A DNA stretch of 62,590 bases from Streptomyces phaeoluteigriseus (lineage in GTDB: Bacteria > Actinomycetota > Actinomycetes > Streptomycetales > Streptomycetaceae). Location: contig NZ_MPOH02000019.1 of the NCBI RefSeq assembly GCF_001896135.2, forward strand, positions 110,578-173,167. The letters run 5' to 3'. Below, piece by piece: positions 28,847 through 38,361 of this stretch. Below the pieces are notes generated by a model. The model did not search any database. It was not told where the DNA came from and saw only the letters and a program-made list of their open reading frames with translations. Each line of letters starts with the position of its first letter. Position 1 is the first letter of the stretch. A program made the translations under genes and the position numbers.

Positions 28847-30418
28847 GTGACGTCGTCCAAGCTCCGAGGCCGGTCGCGGCGGGCCGGTCCGCAGGTGTCC
28901 GTGCGGGTGGTGCTCGCCGTGCTGGGCGGAGTGACGGGGATCGCGTGGCTGGTGTTGCCGGGGATGACGACGAGAACGGACGCTCCGGTTGCGATCACCG
29001 GACCCGTCGCCGCCTCGCCGGCCGTGGCACCCGCAAAGGACGGGGCGTCGACCGCCGACCTGGTCCTGCCGCTCGTCGCGGCCGGCGCGGCCGGGGCGCT
29101 CGCGGGGTACGGCTACCTGCGCCGCGTCCGACGCGCCCGCACCCGGACGACACCGGGCGGCAGCACCCCCTCCCCACCGCGGACAGAGCCAGGCGTACCG
29201 GACGACCGGGCCCGCACGGCCTCGTCGCCGCCGACGACCGGGTCCGGGCCGCCCGCGACGAACTCGGGTTTCCACGGGAGCTGTTCGGCGCGGAGGCGGT
29301 GGCGCCCTTCGCCGATGCGCTGCGCGAGGCCGAGCGGGAACTGGCCGCCGCGTTCCGGATGCGGCAACGCCACGACGACGGCGTACCGGAGGATCCGGTG
29401 GCCCGTCGGCAGGCACTCGCCGGGATCGTCGGGCGGTGCGCCGAGGCCGAACGGCGCCTGGACGCGGCGGCGGACGGCTTCCGGCGACTGCGGGGGCTGG
29501 AGCAGGGGGTGGGTGAGGCGCTGGCGGTCGCGGAGGCGCGGTTCCGGGAGCTGACCGGGCGGACGCCCGCGGCCGAGGCGGTCCTCGGCGAGCTGCGTGA
29601 GCGGTACGCGGCCACGGCGAGCGCCACCGTCACCGGGTACGTCGAACAGGCCAAGGACCGGCTGGTGTTCGCCACCGTCCGGCTCAACCAGGCCCGTCAG
29701 ACGGACGACGCGGGCCACCCCGAGGAGGCGGCCCGGCACCTGCGTACCGCCGAGAGCGCCGTCGCCCAGGCCGCCGTCCTCGTCGGGGCCGTGGAGCGGA
29801 CCGCGGCCGAACTGCGGGAGGCCGACGGGCTGCTCCCGGCCGCGCTGACCGGAGCGGAGGCCGAACTGGCCCCCCTGCGGGATACGGCAGGCACCGAGGC
29901 CCTCGCCCACGTGCTGCGCGCCGACGCGGTGCTGTCCCGCGTGCGCCAGGAACTGACGTCGGGACGGCCGTACGACCCGGTCGGCATCCTCCGCCGCGTC
30001 GTGGGGGCGATCTCAGCACCGGAACCGCCACGGGCCGGGGTGCTCGCGGCCGCCGGCCGGCTCACCGCCCGCAGCGCCACCGCCGCGGCGGCCGACTTCG
30101 TCGCGACGCACCGGGGGGGCGGTCGGCGCCACCTCCCGCACCCGCCTCGCGGAGGCCCACCGCCTCCTGGCCGACGGCGACACCGCCGGGGCCGACGCCC
30201 TGGCCCTGGAGGCCCGCGCCCTGGCCGAACAGGACGTACGCGTGCGGGGCAACCCGTACACCCCTGCGCCACCCGTCCCCGACGCCTCCCGCCCGGCGCC
30301 CACCGCCGGAACCGCCGGCGCCGTCCTGGGCGGCATCCTGCCGGCCGACGACCCGGAGAACGCCCACCCGGCCGGGTTCACGGGACGACCGGGCGCGTCC
30401 CGGACGCCACCCGCGTAG
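28847..30418 (+). CDS. membrane coiled-coil protein, two compensating frameshifts as read
   Basis: Starts GTG 28847 (an in-frame ATG at 28823 is also possible): MTSSKLRGRSRRAGPQ, two transmembrane helices (about 23-40 and 63-86), then a long Ala/Glu/Arg-rich coiled-coil region. The frame breaks near 29217-29222: one frame reads up to DDRARTA, another continues LVAADDRVRAARDELGF. It breaks again in the seven-G run near 30107-30113, after FVATHRG, and continues AVGATSRTRLAEAHRLLADG to TAG 30418. One missing C and one extra G explain both, and total length is then exactly 524 codons. Looks like an intact host gene with base-calling errors. Function unknown. Confidence 0.7.
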
Positions 30419-30431
30419 GGGCGGCGGGCCG

Positions 30432-33073
30432 TCAGAAGAGGCTCAGCAGCGCCTCCGCCGGGTCCGCGAGGCCCGTCTCACCGTCGGGGAGCGGGAGTTC
30501 GAACCAGACCGTCTTCCCGCGGGGCGTGCGGCGGGAGCCCCAGGCGGCGGAGAGCAGGCCGACGAGCTGGAGGCCCCGGCCGCCCTCGTCGGTGTCGCGG
30601 GCGCGGCGGCGGCGCGGCTGGACGAGGCCGGAGTCCCACACCTCGCAGACCAGGGTGCGGTCGAGCAGCAGCCGTAGCCTGATCTCCCCCTCGCCGTAGC
30701 GGAGCGCGTTCGTCACCAGTTCGCTGACGAGGAGTTCCGTGGTGTCGACGAGCGGTTCCATGTCCCAGCTGAGCAGTTGCCCGCGGGCGTACTCGCGGGC
30801 GCGGCCCACGCTGCGCGGCTCGCGCGGCAGCGTCCAGTCGCCGACGGAGTCGGCGGGCAGACCCTGGACGCGGGCCATCAGCAGCGCGATGTCGTCCTCG
30901 CCGTGGTGGGTGTCGAGGGTGTTGAGGACGTGGTCGCAGACGTCCTCCAGGGGGCTCGCGGGATCCGTCAGGGCGCCCACGAAGGCCTGGAGGCCCTCGT
31001 CGAGGGGGTGGTCGCGGGATTCGACCAGTCCATCCGTGTAGAGCGCGAGCAGCGCGCCCTCGGGGAGTTCGACCTCGACCTCCTCGAAGGGCTCCCCGCC
31101 GACGCCGAGCGGCATGCCCGGCGGCACGTCGAGCATCAGCGCGGGCTCGCCGGGTTCGACGAGCACGGGCGGCAGATGGCCGGCGTTGGCGAAGGTGCAC
31201 CTGCGGGTCACCGAGTCGTACACCGCGTACACGCAGGTCGCGAGGTACACCTCGGACAGGTCGGCCTCGCGGGGCCGGCGGGCGGCACGGGTGGCCTGCT
31301 GGACGCCGCCGGGGGCGCCGAGGCCGCGCGCGATCTCGTCCAACGCGGAGAGCACCTCGGCCGGTTCGAGGTCGAGGAGGGCGAGGGTCCGGACGGCGGT
31401 GCGGAGTTCGCCCATGGCGACCGCCGCCCGCAGCCCGCGCCCCATCACGTCGCCGACCACCAGGGCCGTACGGTGGCCGGGCAGTTCGATGACGTCGAAC
31501 CAGTCGCCGCCGACCTCGCTGGGGCGGCCCGAGGCGACGCTGCCCGGCAGGTAGCGGCAGGCGATGTCCAGGCCGGAGGCGACCGGGTCGCCCGGCGGCA
31601 GCAGCGACCGCTGGAGCATCAACGCCCGCTCGTGCTCGCGCCGGTACAGCCGCGCGTTGTCGATACAGACCGCCGCCCGCGCCGCCAGCTCCACCGCGAG
31701 ATCCCGGTCCCGGTCCCCGAACGGCTCGCTGCCCTTCGTCCGCGAGAACTGCGCGAGGCCCACGACCGTGTCGTGCGCGACCATCGGAATGGCGAGCGTG
31801 GACTGCACGAGGCCGCCCTCCTCGCCGGGGATGCTTCCCGGACGGCCGGTGCGCAGGGCGTCCGCATGGGGCGAGTTGAACGGGAAGTGGTGGACCGCGC
31901 CGACCGCGACGGCCGTACCGCCGCCCGTCAGGGGCCCGTCGGACACGGCGGACGAGAAGGCCACCCGGCGCAGCTCGGCGCTGCCGTCGGCGAGGCCGGG
32001 CGGGGTCTCGTCGCCGGCCAGGAGCCCCTGGTAGAGGTCGACGGTGGCCAGGTCGCAGAATCCGGGCACGACGACGTCGAGGAGTTCGCGCGCGGTCGTC
32101 TCCAGGTCGAGGGAGTTCCCTATGCGGGCGCCGCCTCGTTCAGCAGCGCGAGGTTGCGCCGTGCGGCGGCGGCCTCGCGGGCGGCGGCGCGGCGGGCCGT
32201 GATGTCGGTGCCGAGCCAGGCGACGCCGATGGGCCGGCCGGAACCGCTGTGCACCCGGTAGAGGTTGATGGACCAGTGCCGGCGCTCGTCCGAGCCCGGC
32301 ACGAAGCCCGTGACGTGCATGTCCGTGATGGAGTCGCCGGTCTCCAGGACCCGGCGCAGGACCGCGCTGACCCGCTCGGCCTCGGGCCTCGGCAGATAGT
32401 CCTGGACGCCCTTGCCGCGGTGGTCGTCGGGGGTGCCGCCGAAGACGGACGCGAACCGCTCGTTGGCGCGGCGGACCCGCAGTTCGGGGTCGATCAGCAG
32501 GAAGCCGAACGGGGATTGACCGAATATCGCCTGCGAGGCGGCCAGGTCGGTCTCGATGCTGCGGAGCGTGCGGACGTCGACGACGATGCAGACGGCGGCC
32601 TTCTCACCCTCCGGGGTACGCGTCGGCATGACGTACACCTCGGCGAGGCCCTGCTCGCCGCGCGCCCCGTCCTCGGCGTCGGGCAGCCGGAAGGGGAGGA
32701 CACCGGTCCACTCCCGGCCGTCGAGGATCTCGGCCATCTTGCGCTGGCCGCGCTCGCGCCGGTCGGGGTCGACGAACGCGTCGATGGGGTCCATGCCGAC
32801 GGCCCGGTCGGCGGGGATGCCGAAGATCTGCTCGGCGCGCAGGCTCCACTGGTCGACGAGACCGTCGGGGCCGATCGAGAAGGAGGCGACCTTGATGTAG
32901 TCGTAGATGGAGCCGGGCGGACTGCTCTGCCACAGGCTGTCGCCGGCCGGCACCTCGCCCTCGCCGTCGGCAAGGGTGTGTCCGGCGTCGCCCGCGAGCG
33001 CACCCGCGGTCTCCGCCCTCGCGCCGCCCGACGGGTCCTCGGACTCCGTGGCCTTCGCTGGTATCTCGCTCAC
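30432..33073 (-). CDS. PAS-PAS-GAF-SpoIIE phosphatase-HATPase regulator, frameshifted as read
   Basis: Multidomain signalling protein of about 880 residues. From GTG 33073: a polar N-terminus, two PAS domains (about 60-180 and 195-310), then, after a frame break at about 32128-32135, a GAF domain, a SpoIIE/PP2C phosphatase (GGDWFDVIELPG, VVGDVMGRGL, YTDGLVESRD, GEDDIALLMAR) and an RsbW-like HATPase (ELLVSELVTNALRYG, DEGGRGLQL). The upper frame ends LLNEAAPA-stop and the lower resumes ARIGNSLDLE; one missing G restores a single frame of exactly 881 codons. Such proteins act in partner-switching control of sigma factors; the anti-anti-sigma partner is not in the window. Confidence 0.8.
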
Positions 33074-33413
33074 GCGAACCGTCCCCTCCAGCTCACCGCG
33101 CCCGGCACCGGTCACCGGTTGCGGCTGCCCGCAGTATCCAGCACTACGGCGCCGCACGACACGGTGTTCACGATCACAGCACGGTCCAGGCTTTTTTCGG
33201 ACCGTCCCGTGACAACACTTCCAGTCTTCTAACCAGCGGACACGTCGTCGAACCACACCTGACGGCACGGGTCGCGGGACTGGTGTCCGGGCGGCCGCCG
33301 GCCACGTCGCCGGCCGGGCCGCCGTGGCCCGGATCCCCGGCCTCGTGCGCGGTCGGTCCCGGCCTTCCGCCCCCGCGCGAGGGGCGGGATTCAGCCGGGA
33401 CCCGGCCAGGAGT
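33074..33413. other. non-coding region upstream of the PAS-phosphatase gene
   Basis: About 340 bases between the HATPase stop and the PAS-phosphatase start, both leftward. It contains an inverted repeat ACGGTCC (33181-33187) and GGACCGT (33199-33205) whose loop carries six T residues, and a relatively AT-rich stretch at 33165-33235 that probably holds the leftward promoter. No small gene is supported. Confidence 0.5.
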
Positions 33414-33812
33414 TCAGCCGGGGACCGCCAGCTCGAACCAGACCGTCTTGCCCGTGCTTCCCAGCCTGCTCCCCCAGCGGCGCGAGGAGGAGGCGACCAG
33501 TTGCAGTCCGCGGCCGCTCTCGTCCTCGGGCCGGGCGGCCCGCTCGCGGGGTGGGTCCGGCACCGGGTCGGAGACCTCGACGAGAAGCACCCCGGGCAGT
33601 CCGGCGGGCCGGACCAGACGGACCCCGATGGGACCGGTGGCGTGCCGCAGGGCGTTCGTCACGAGTTCGCTGACCAGCAGGGCGGCGATGTCACCGAGGC
33701 TGTCGAGGCCCCAGCCGCGCAACTGCCCCCGGACCGCGGCGCGGGCGGTGCGTACGGCGCCGGGTTCCGCGGGGAACGTCCACTCGGCGCGATCGCCTTC
33801 GGTGTGGATCAC
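33414..33812 (-). CDS. RsbW-like HATPase (anti-sigma kinase family)
   Basis: About 132 residues from GTG 33812 (IHTEGDRAEWTFPAEPGAVR), chosen because GGGAAG lies 8 bases before it. ATPase motifs are ALLVSELVTNALRHATGP (N-box) and DESGRGLQLVASSSRRWG (G1/G2). Single-domain proteins of this kind phosphorylate anti-sigma antagonists or regulate PP2C phosphatases. A longer reading from ATG 33878 has no ribosome site and would place a TTA codon (33867-33869) at codon 4. It lies upstream of the PAS-phosphatase on the same strand, and its HATPase resembles that protein's C-terminal domain. Confidence 0.75.
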   Translation of the reverse strand: MIHTEGDRAEWTFPAEPGAVRTARAAVRGQLRGWGLDSLGDIAALLVSELVTNALRHATGPIGVRLVRPAGLPGVLLVEVSDPVPDPPRERAARPEDESGRGLQLVASSSRRWGSRLGSTGKTVWFELAVPG

Positions 33813-33961
33813 GCCGATCACTTCCCGGGCCAGCGAAGTACCCACCCATGTCTGGTTTCGTGGGGTTAATGGGGACATACCCGATATACGGGATGCAGTA
33901 CCCCGAGACGGCGCATGGAGGCACCGAGGGCGCGCAAGGGCGGCGCGAGGAGGGCGGTAGG

Positions 33962-34420
33962 TCAGTCTCGGTCGGCCGCCGCCTGCGGCGGCTCTCCGGC
34001 GTCAGCACCGGCTCGCTCACCGGCCCTCAGCCGCGTGGCCACTTCCCGTACGGCCGGGATGTCCTGGTCGAGCCAGTCGACGTCCCAGATCTCCCCGGGC
34101 GTGAGCCAGCGCAGGCCGTCGTGGTCCTGGAGCGGGGCGGGAGCGGCGGAGGCGGGCTCCAGGCGCGCGGTCCACACCTGCAGGGCGTAGGGCGGCCGTA
34201 GCGGCCACTCCCCCGGGACGCGCTCCACGGTCCGCGCGTCGACGCCGAGTTCCTCGCGCAGTTCGCGGACGAGGGCTTCCTCGGGCCGCTCACCCGGTTC
34301 GACCTTGCCGCCGGGCAGTTCCCAGCGTCCGGCGAGTTCGGGGGGCGCGCTGCGGCGTGCGGCGAGCAGGCGGTCGCCGTCGAGAAGGGCGGCTCCGACC
34401 ACCACGATCCGTTCCGTCAT
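33962..34420 (-). CDS. Nudix hydrolase (MutT family)
   Basis: 152 residues from ATG 34420 (MTERIVVVGAALLDGDRLLA). A complete Nudix box, GKVEPGERPEEALVRELREE, lies at about 39-58 and continues LGV, matching GX5EX7REUXEEXGU. Small MutT-like enzymes hydrolyse oxidised or non-canonical nucleoside triphosphates such as 8-oxo-dGTP; the exact substrate cannot be read. The Ala/Gly/Asp-rich tail is probably disordered. Confidence 0.88.
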   Translation of the reverse strand: MTERIVVVGAALLDGDRLLAARRSAPPELAGRWELPGGKVEPGERPEEALVRELREELGVDARTVERVPGEWPLRPPYALQVWTARLEPASAAPAPLQDHDGLRWLTPGEIWDVDWLDQDIPAVREVATRLRAGERAGADAGEPPQAAADRD

Positions 34421-34485
34421 GTGCCGGAGCCTACGGGAGCATCCAGAGGAGCGGCCGGGGTGTCGGGTCGCCCCCTCGTCGCCGT

Positions 34486-34677
34486 TCAGTCGTGTGCGCC
34501 GTCGCCGTTCTGCCCGATGCGTTCGACCCAGTAGAGCTGCTTGTGGCCGCGCTGGTCGAGGCTGTCCGCGATCTTCTGGGCCTCGGCGCGGGTCGCGTAC
34601 CGGCCGACGCGGTAGCGATTGCCGTTGTCGTCCTGGCGTATGACGAGCCAGGGCAGCGAGACGGTGCTGTCGTTCAT
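34486..34677 (-). CDS. SPOR-like small protein
   Basis: 63 residues from ATG 34677, with GAGG 4-5 bases upstream. PWLVIRQDDNGNRYRVGRYA and TRAEAQKIADSLDQRGHKQL form the beta-alpha-beta pattern of SPOR-type repeats, but there is no signal peptide or membrane anchor, so it may be cytosolic. A promoter-like TTGTGA and TAAAGG pair lies in the leader at about 34793-34822. Function unknown. Confidence 0.75.
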   Translation of the reverse strand: MNDSTVSLPWLVIRQDDNGNRYRVGRYATRAEAQKIADSLDQRGHKQLYWVERIGQNGDGAHD

Positions 34678-35073
34678 CGCACCTCACGCCCCCTTCTCGC
34701 CCCGGCCAGGTCGGATCCCGTCCGCGGTGCGACCCGCGTCCCGCCCTCTGAGGAAACCGCAGTCCGCATATGCCCGAGCGTACGCCTAACCTTTACGCAG
34801 CGAACACGGCTTTTCACAAACAGGTACGCAACCAGCCAAGGCACAGGGGGCGCACGGGACCGAACGCGCCGTCCGCGCAACGTGATGCCTCCGGTCGGCG
34901 GGCTGCCGGACACGTGGCGGGCGACCTGCGGGAACGCACGGAAACGACCGGATTCCGACGGCCCCCGGAAGGCCGCGCGGCGGGCTGTTTCCGGGGGCAA
35001 CTGCCAGGGGGGTGTGCGCCGCTGCCGCAAGGGTGTGCGCCGCTTCACCCCCGCACCGGGTCGGGCGTCCCCG
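34678..35073. other. non-coding region
   Basis: 396 bases between two leftward genes. AT-richer DNA at 34790-34835 includes, on the minus strand, TTGTGA and TAAAGG with an 18-base spacer, a plausible promoter for the SPOR-like gene. Near 35010-35045 the segment GGTGTGCGCCGCT occurs twice, 21 bases apart. No gene supported. Confidence 0.5.
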
Positions 35074-35826
35074 TCACCTCACCGGCAGGTGGTAGGCGAC
35101 CTGGTAGCGGTCGGCGGGGATGACCACGTCGGCCGTCTCGACCGGGCGGCCCGAGGCGTAGTACGTGCGCTGGACGACCAGGACGACATGCCCCGGTACG
35201 CCGCCGAGGGCGAGGAGTTCCTCGGCGAGGCCGGGGCGGGCGCCGACCTCCTCGGTGACGTTGTCCACGATCACGTCGATGGCGCGCATGCGCTCGACGA
35301 CGCCCATGCCGCCGAGCGGACCCTCCTCGGGGAGCATCACGGGCGTGCGGCCGGTGACGGCGAGGGGCTCCCAGGAGGTGGAGAGCATCATCGCCTCGCC
35401 GGCCTCGCGGAACACGTACCTGGTGCACATCACACGGTCGCCGGGCTTGACGGCGAGCCGCTCGGCGACCGCCCGGCTCGCCTCGGCCTGCTCGCTGCGG
35501 GACTCCCAGGTGCCGCGCGCCCGGGAGTCGGCCTGCTCCTGCCGGAAGGGCGTCGCGCCGGTCTCCGGGCGGTACCCGGAGCGGGCGATCCGGCGTGGCA
35601 CGGGCCGCTCGCGCACGTACGTCCCCGAACCGGAGCGGCCCTCGACCAGGCCCTCGGCCATCAGCACCTTGCGCGCCTCCAGCGCGACGGTGTCGGAGAC
35701 GCCGTACTCCTCACGGATGCGAGCCTGGGACGGGAGGCGGGTGTGCGGTGGCAGCGAGCCGTCGACGATCTGCTTGCGGAGATCGCCCGCGACCCGCAGG
35801 TACGCAGGCTGCTCACCGAATGTCAC
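35074..35826 (-). CDS. GntR family regulator (HutC/UTRA subfamily)
   Basis: 250 residues from GTG 35826. The N-terminal winged helix (about 8-75) has the GntR pattern LRKQIVDGSLPPHTRLPSQA and GVSDTVALEARKVLMAEGLV; the C-terminal UTRA ligand domain (about 100-245) contains RYVFREAGEAMML and the VQRTYYASGRPVE strand. The 147-base region upstream includes TTGTACAGACAGCTACAG (about 35843-35860), a plausible self-operator. No catabolic genes adjoin, so the effector is unknown. Confidence 0.88.
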   Translation of the reverse strand: MTFGEQPAYLRVAGDLRKQIVDGSLPPHTRLPSQARIREEYGVSDTVALEARKVLMAEGLVEGRSGSGTYVRERPVPRRIARSGYRPETGATPFRQEQADSRARGTWESRSEQAEASRAVAERLAVKPGDRVMCTRYVFREAGEAMMLSTSWEPLAVTGRTPVMLPEEGPLGGMGVVERMRAIDVIVDNVTEEVGARPGLAEELLALGGVPGHVVLVVQRTYYASGRPVETADVVIPADRYQVAYHLPVR

Positions 35827-35973
35827 TGGCCGCTCCCATCAGCTTGTACAGACAGCTACAGCGTGGCAACCATCAGTTGTCCTGTGCAAGCAAAGGCCAG
35901 AGAATCACTCGATGTGATGACTTCTCCCGGGGAAGGGCTTTACGCAGGCAGTTTCTCCCCGCTATGGAAGCGA

Positions 35974-37206
35974 TCACACGTCCAGGCCGCCGTCACCGCC
36001 CCCGCCGCTGCCGCCCCCGCTGTCGTCCTCGTACGCCGGCGGGGTGGTGGCCAGCCCCAGAGCCTCGCGGGCGGTGACGGTCTCGTCGCCGTCGACGTAG
36101 GAGTAGGCGGTGTCGTAGTGCTCGTAGAAGGTGTCCACGTCGGAGGCCGTCGACGCCGCCGTCCACTCCTTGCCGGCCTTGCCCATGGTCTTCACGAGGT
36201 CGGCGACGGGCTGGCGGGCGGCGGACTGCCAACTGCGCCCGTTCAGCGCCTCGGCCTGCTCGGCGGTCGCGTCCGCCACGTCTTTGGCCCAGGCCTTGTT
36301 GACGTCCAGGTCGTCCTCGGCGTACTCCTCGGGTTCCTCGTAGAGCGCGTCGTCGAGGGCGTTGACGGCCTCGAGGAAGGCCAGTTGATCGGCGGTCAGC
36401 GTCGTGGCGTCGGAGCGCAGCGAGCCGGTCAGCTTGGACCGCTCGTCGGTGTGGGCGAAGACGCACACGATCTGGCGGTCGCCCCACTCCCAGCTCTCAC
36501 GGGTGGGCGTGAGGTGGTAGACGTCGATCTCGTCGGTCAGCGTCCAGGTGTCCATCGTGTACCGGCTCTCGAGGGTGTAGCACTTGTCCTCGGCCTCGTC
36601 CGCCACGTGCGCGTCGCCCGGGTAACTCCCGCCGGAGAGCCGGACGGTGCCGAACACCTCGCCCTCGTGCTCACCGGCGCAGTCCACCGTGTCGACGTCG
36701 TAGACGTCCTCGTCGATCGAGTCGCCCGGCACGTCGAAGCAGTCGCCCTTGACCAGGGAGAGGCTGGAGTTGCCGTTCGCGCCCTCCTTGAAGCCCTCCC
36801 AGAACGAGGAGGCGCCTCCGGTGGCCAGCATCACCACCCACAGCGCGAGCCCGAGCGAGGACAGCACGGCCCCGCCGATCGCCATGCCCGTGCCACGCTC
36901 CCCCCGCTTCTTGATCTGGAGCAGCGCGATGACGCCGAGCACCAGGCCGACGGCCGGCAGGAAGCACAGCACGCCGAGGACGAGGGCGGCGATCGCGACC
37001 CCGTTGACCGGCGCGGGCCGGTTGAGGGGCAGGTACCCCTGCCCCCAGACCGCGTACGGCGCACCCGCGTACGGCGCCCCCGGGTACGGCCCCTGGGGCG
37101 CCTGCGGGCCGTACGGCTGCTGCGGATACGGACCGGGACCCTGCGGCTGCGGCGGCCCGTACGGGTCCTGAGGCTGCTGGGGCCCGGGGGGCGGGGGTAT
37201 GGACAC
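35974..37206 (-). CDS. DUF4190 / septum-formation-domain membrane protein
   Basis: 410 residues from GTG 37206. The first ~65 residues are Pro/Gln/Gly/Tyr-rich (PQQPQDPYGPPQPQGPGPYP). Two transmembrane helices at about 70-93 and 107-128 make a DUF4190 unit. The outer part starts with a septum-formation-like domain (GDCFDVPGDSIDEDVYDVDT, VDCAGEHEGEVFGTV) with three or four cysteines, then an Asp/Glu/Ala-rich helical domain and a Gly/Ser tail. Probably an envelope protein; no enzymatic function is evident. Confidence 0.75.
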   Translation of the reverse strand: MSIPPPPGPQQPQDPYGPPQPQGPGPYPQQPYGPQAPQGPYPGAPYAGAPYAVWGQGYLPLNRPAPVNGVAIAALVLGVLCFLPAVGLVLGVIALLQIKKRGERGTGMAIGGAVLSSLGLALWVVMLATGGASSFWEGFKEGANGNSSLSLVKGDCFDVPGDSIDEDVYDVDTVDCAGEHEGEVFGTVRLSGGSYPGDAHVADEAEDKCYTLESRYTMDTWTLTDEIDVYHLTPTRESWEWGDRQIVCVFAHTDERSKLTGSLRSDATTLTADQLAFLEAVNALDDALYEEPEEYAEDDLDVNKAWAKDVADATAEQAEALNGRSWQSAARQPVADLVKTMGKAGKEWTAASTASDVDTFYEHYDTAYSYVDGDETVTAREALGLATTPPAYEDDSGGGSGGGGDGGLDV

Positions 37207-37569
37207 GAGTACCGTGCTCCTGGATCAGACGGGCGGGCGGGGCGGGCCGCACCAGGCTGCACACGGCGATGCAGAACTGACGTACGACTGGGCGCATGGT
37301 AAGCGCGGTACGCGCGGGGGCGGTACGGGAGGCATGAATACGACGATCCGGGCGGTGACCTGGCGTGCTCGGTGACCACCCCGTCTCCTCGGCCGCCGCA
37401 CCCAGCCGTCACCGCAGCCGCCCGCCTCGCCGGCCAAGGGGCAGCCTCCGGAAGGCGCAAACCCGTTCCGCCGTACGCACGTTGGACCACACCCGACGGT
37501 CCTCACCACCGTCGGGCGTCCAAGGGGGCCGGTGGCCGGGTGTCCGGCGGGCACCGGCCCCCCCCCAGG
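37207..37569. other. non-coding region
   Basis: 363 bases between two leftward genes. It should hold the terminator of the sigma-factor gene and the promoter of the DUF4190 gene. I see no convincing hairpin or -10/-35 pair; overlapping open frames here are Arg/Pro-rich and have no ribosome sites. Confidence 0.4.
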
Positions 37570-38217
37570 TCACGCGGCCAGGGCAGCCGGGGCCGTGCCC
37601 GCGTGCTCCCGGCCGGCCGGCTCCGGGCGGTGCTCCTCGGCCTCGGCCAGCAGGCCCATGAGCGTCACGCGGGCGCGGGCCACACGGGAACGGACCGTCC
37701 CCACGGGGCAGTCGCTCACCGCGGCCGCCTCGGCGTACGGCAGGCCCAGGAGTTGGGTGAGGGTGAACGCCTCACGGCGCTCGTCGGGCAGTGCGGCCAG
37801 CAGGTCGAGGAGCGCGACGCCGTCGTCGAAGCCGGGCAGCCCGCGCGGCTGAGCGTGCTCGACCGCCAGGCGCCAGTCCCGTACGTCGGACAGGCGCGGC
37901 CGGGCGGCGGTGTGCCGCAAGCTGTCGATCACCGCACGACGCGCGATGGACAGCAACCAGGTACGGGCCGAGCAGCGGCCCTCGAAACGGTGCAGGCTGC
38001 CGAGCGCCCGCAGGAACGTGTCCTGGGCCAGGTCGTCGGCGGCCTGGGGGTCCGCCGAGAGGTGGGCGACGTAGCGTACGACGTCGCGGTGCAGGGCTCG
38101 TACGAAACGCTCGACGGCGTCCGGGTCGCCGTCACGGGCGGCCAGCGCCAGGGCGGTTGTCGACTCGTCACCCGACGTCGTCGTGTCGCGCGAGGCGAGC
38201 AGGGCAGGATCGGTCAC
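37570..38217 (-). CDS. ECF family RNA polymerase sigma factor
   Basis: 215 residues from GTG 38217. Sigma region 2 is AVERFVRALHRDVVRYVAHL through DDLAQDTFLRALGSLHRFEG and ARTWLLSIARRAVIDSLR; region 4 is LLAALPDERREAFTLTQLLG and PVGTVRSRVARARVTLM. No adjacent anti-sigma gene has the usual zinc motif. The gene just upstream on the same strand encodes a Met/His-rich membrane protein, which suggests a metal-linked signal. The closest well-known type is the SigC-like group, but I am not certain of the ECF class. Confidence 0.88.
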   Translation of the reverse strand: MTDPALLASRDTTTSGDESTTALALAARDGDPDAVERFVRALHRDVVRYVAHLSADPQAADDLAQDTFLRALGSLHRFEGRCSARTWLLSIARRAVIDSLRHTAARPRLSDVRDWRLAVEHAQPRGLPGFDDGVALLDLLAALPDERREAFTLTQLLGLPYAEAAAVSDCPVGTVRSRVARARVTLMGLLAEAEEHRPEPAGREHAGTAPAALAA

Positions 38218-38361
38218 CTGGTGTCCTTCTCGGGTCGTCCGGGATCCGGGACCCGCACGTGGGCGGGGCCGGTCCGGCGAGTGGAGTGGGCTGAGGGCCG
38301 TACGAGGACGTACGACCGAGGCCCGAGGCGCACACGGGCAGCCTCGGGGAACCGGCTGTCT

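Noticed and set aside
33880..33892. CCCGATATACGGG as an operator
   Set aside because: Only the four outer bases on each side are palindromic, too little for this GC-rich genome to be meaningful alone.
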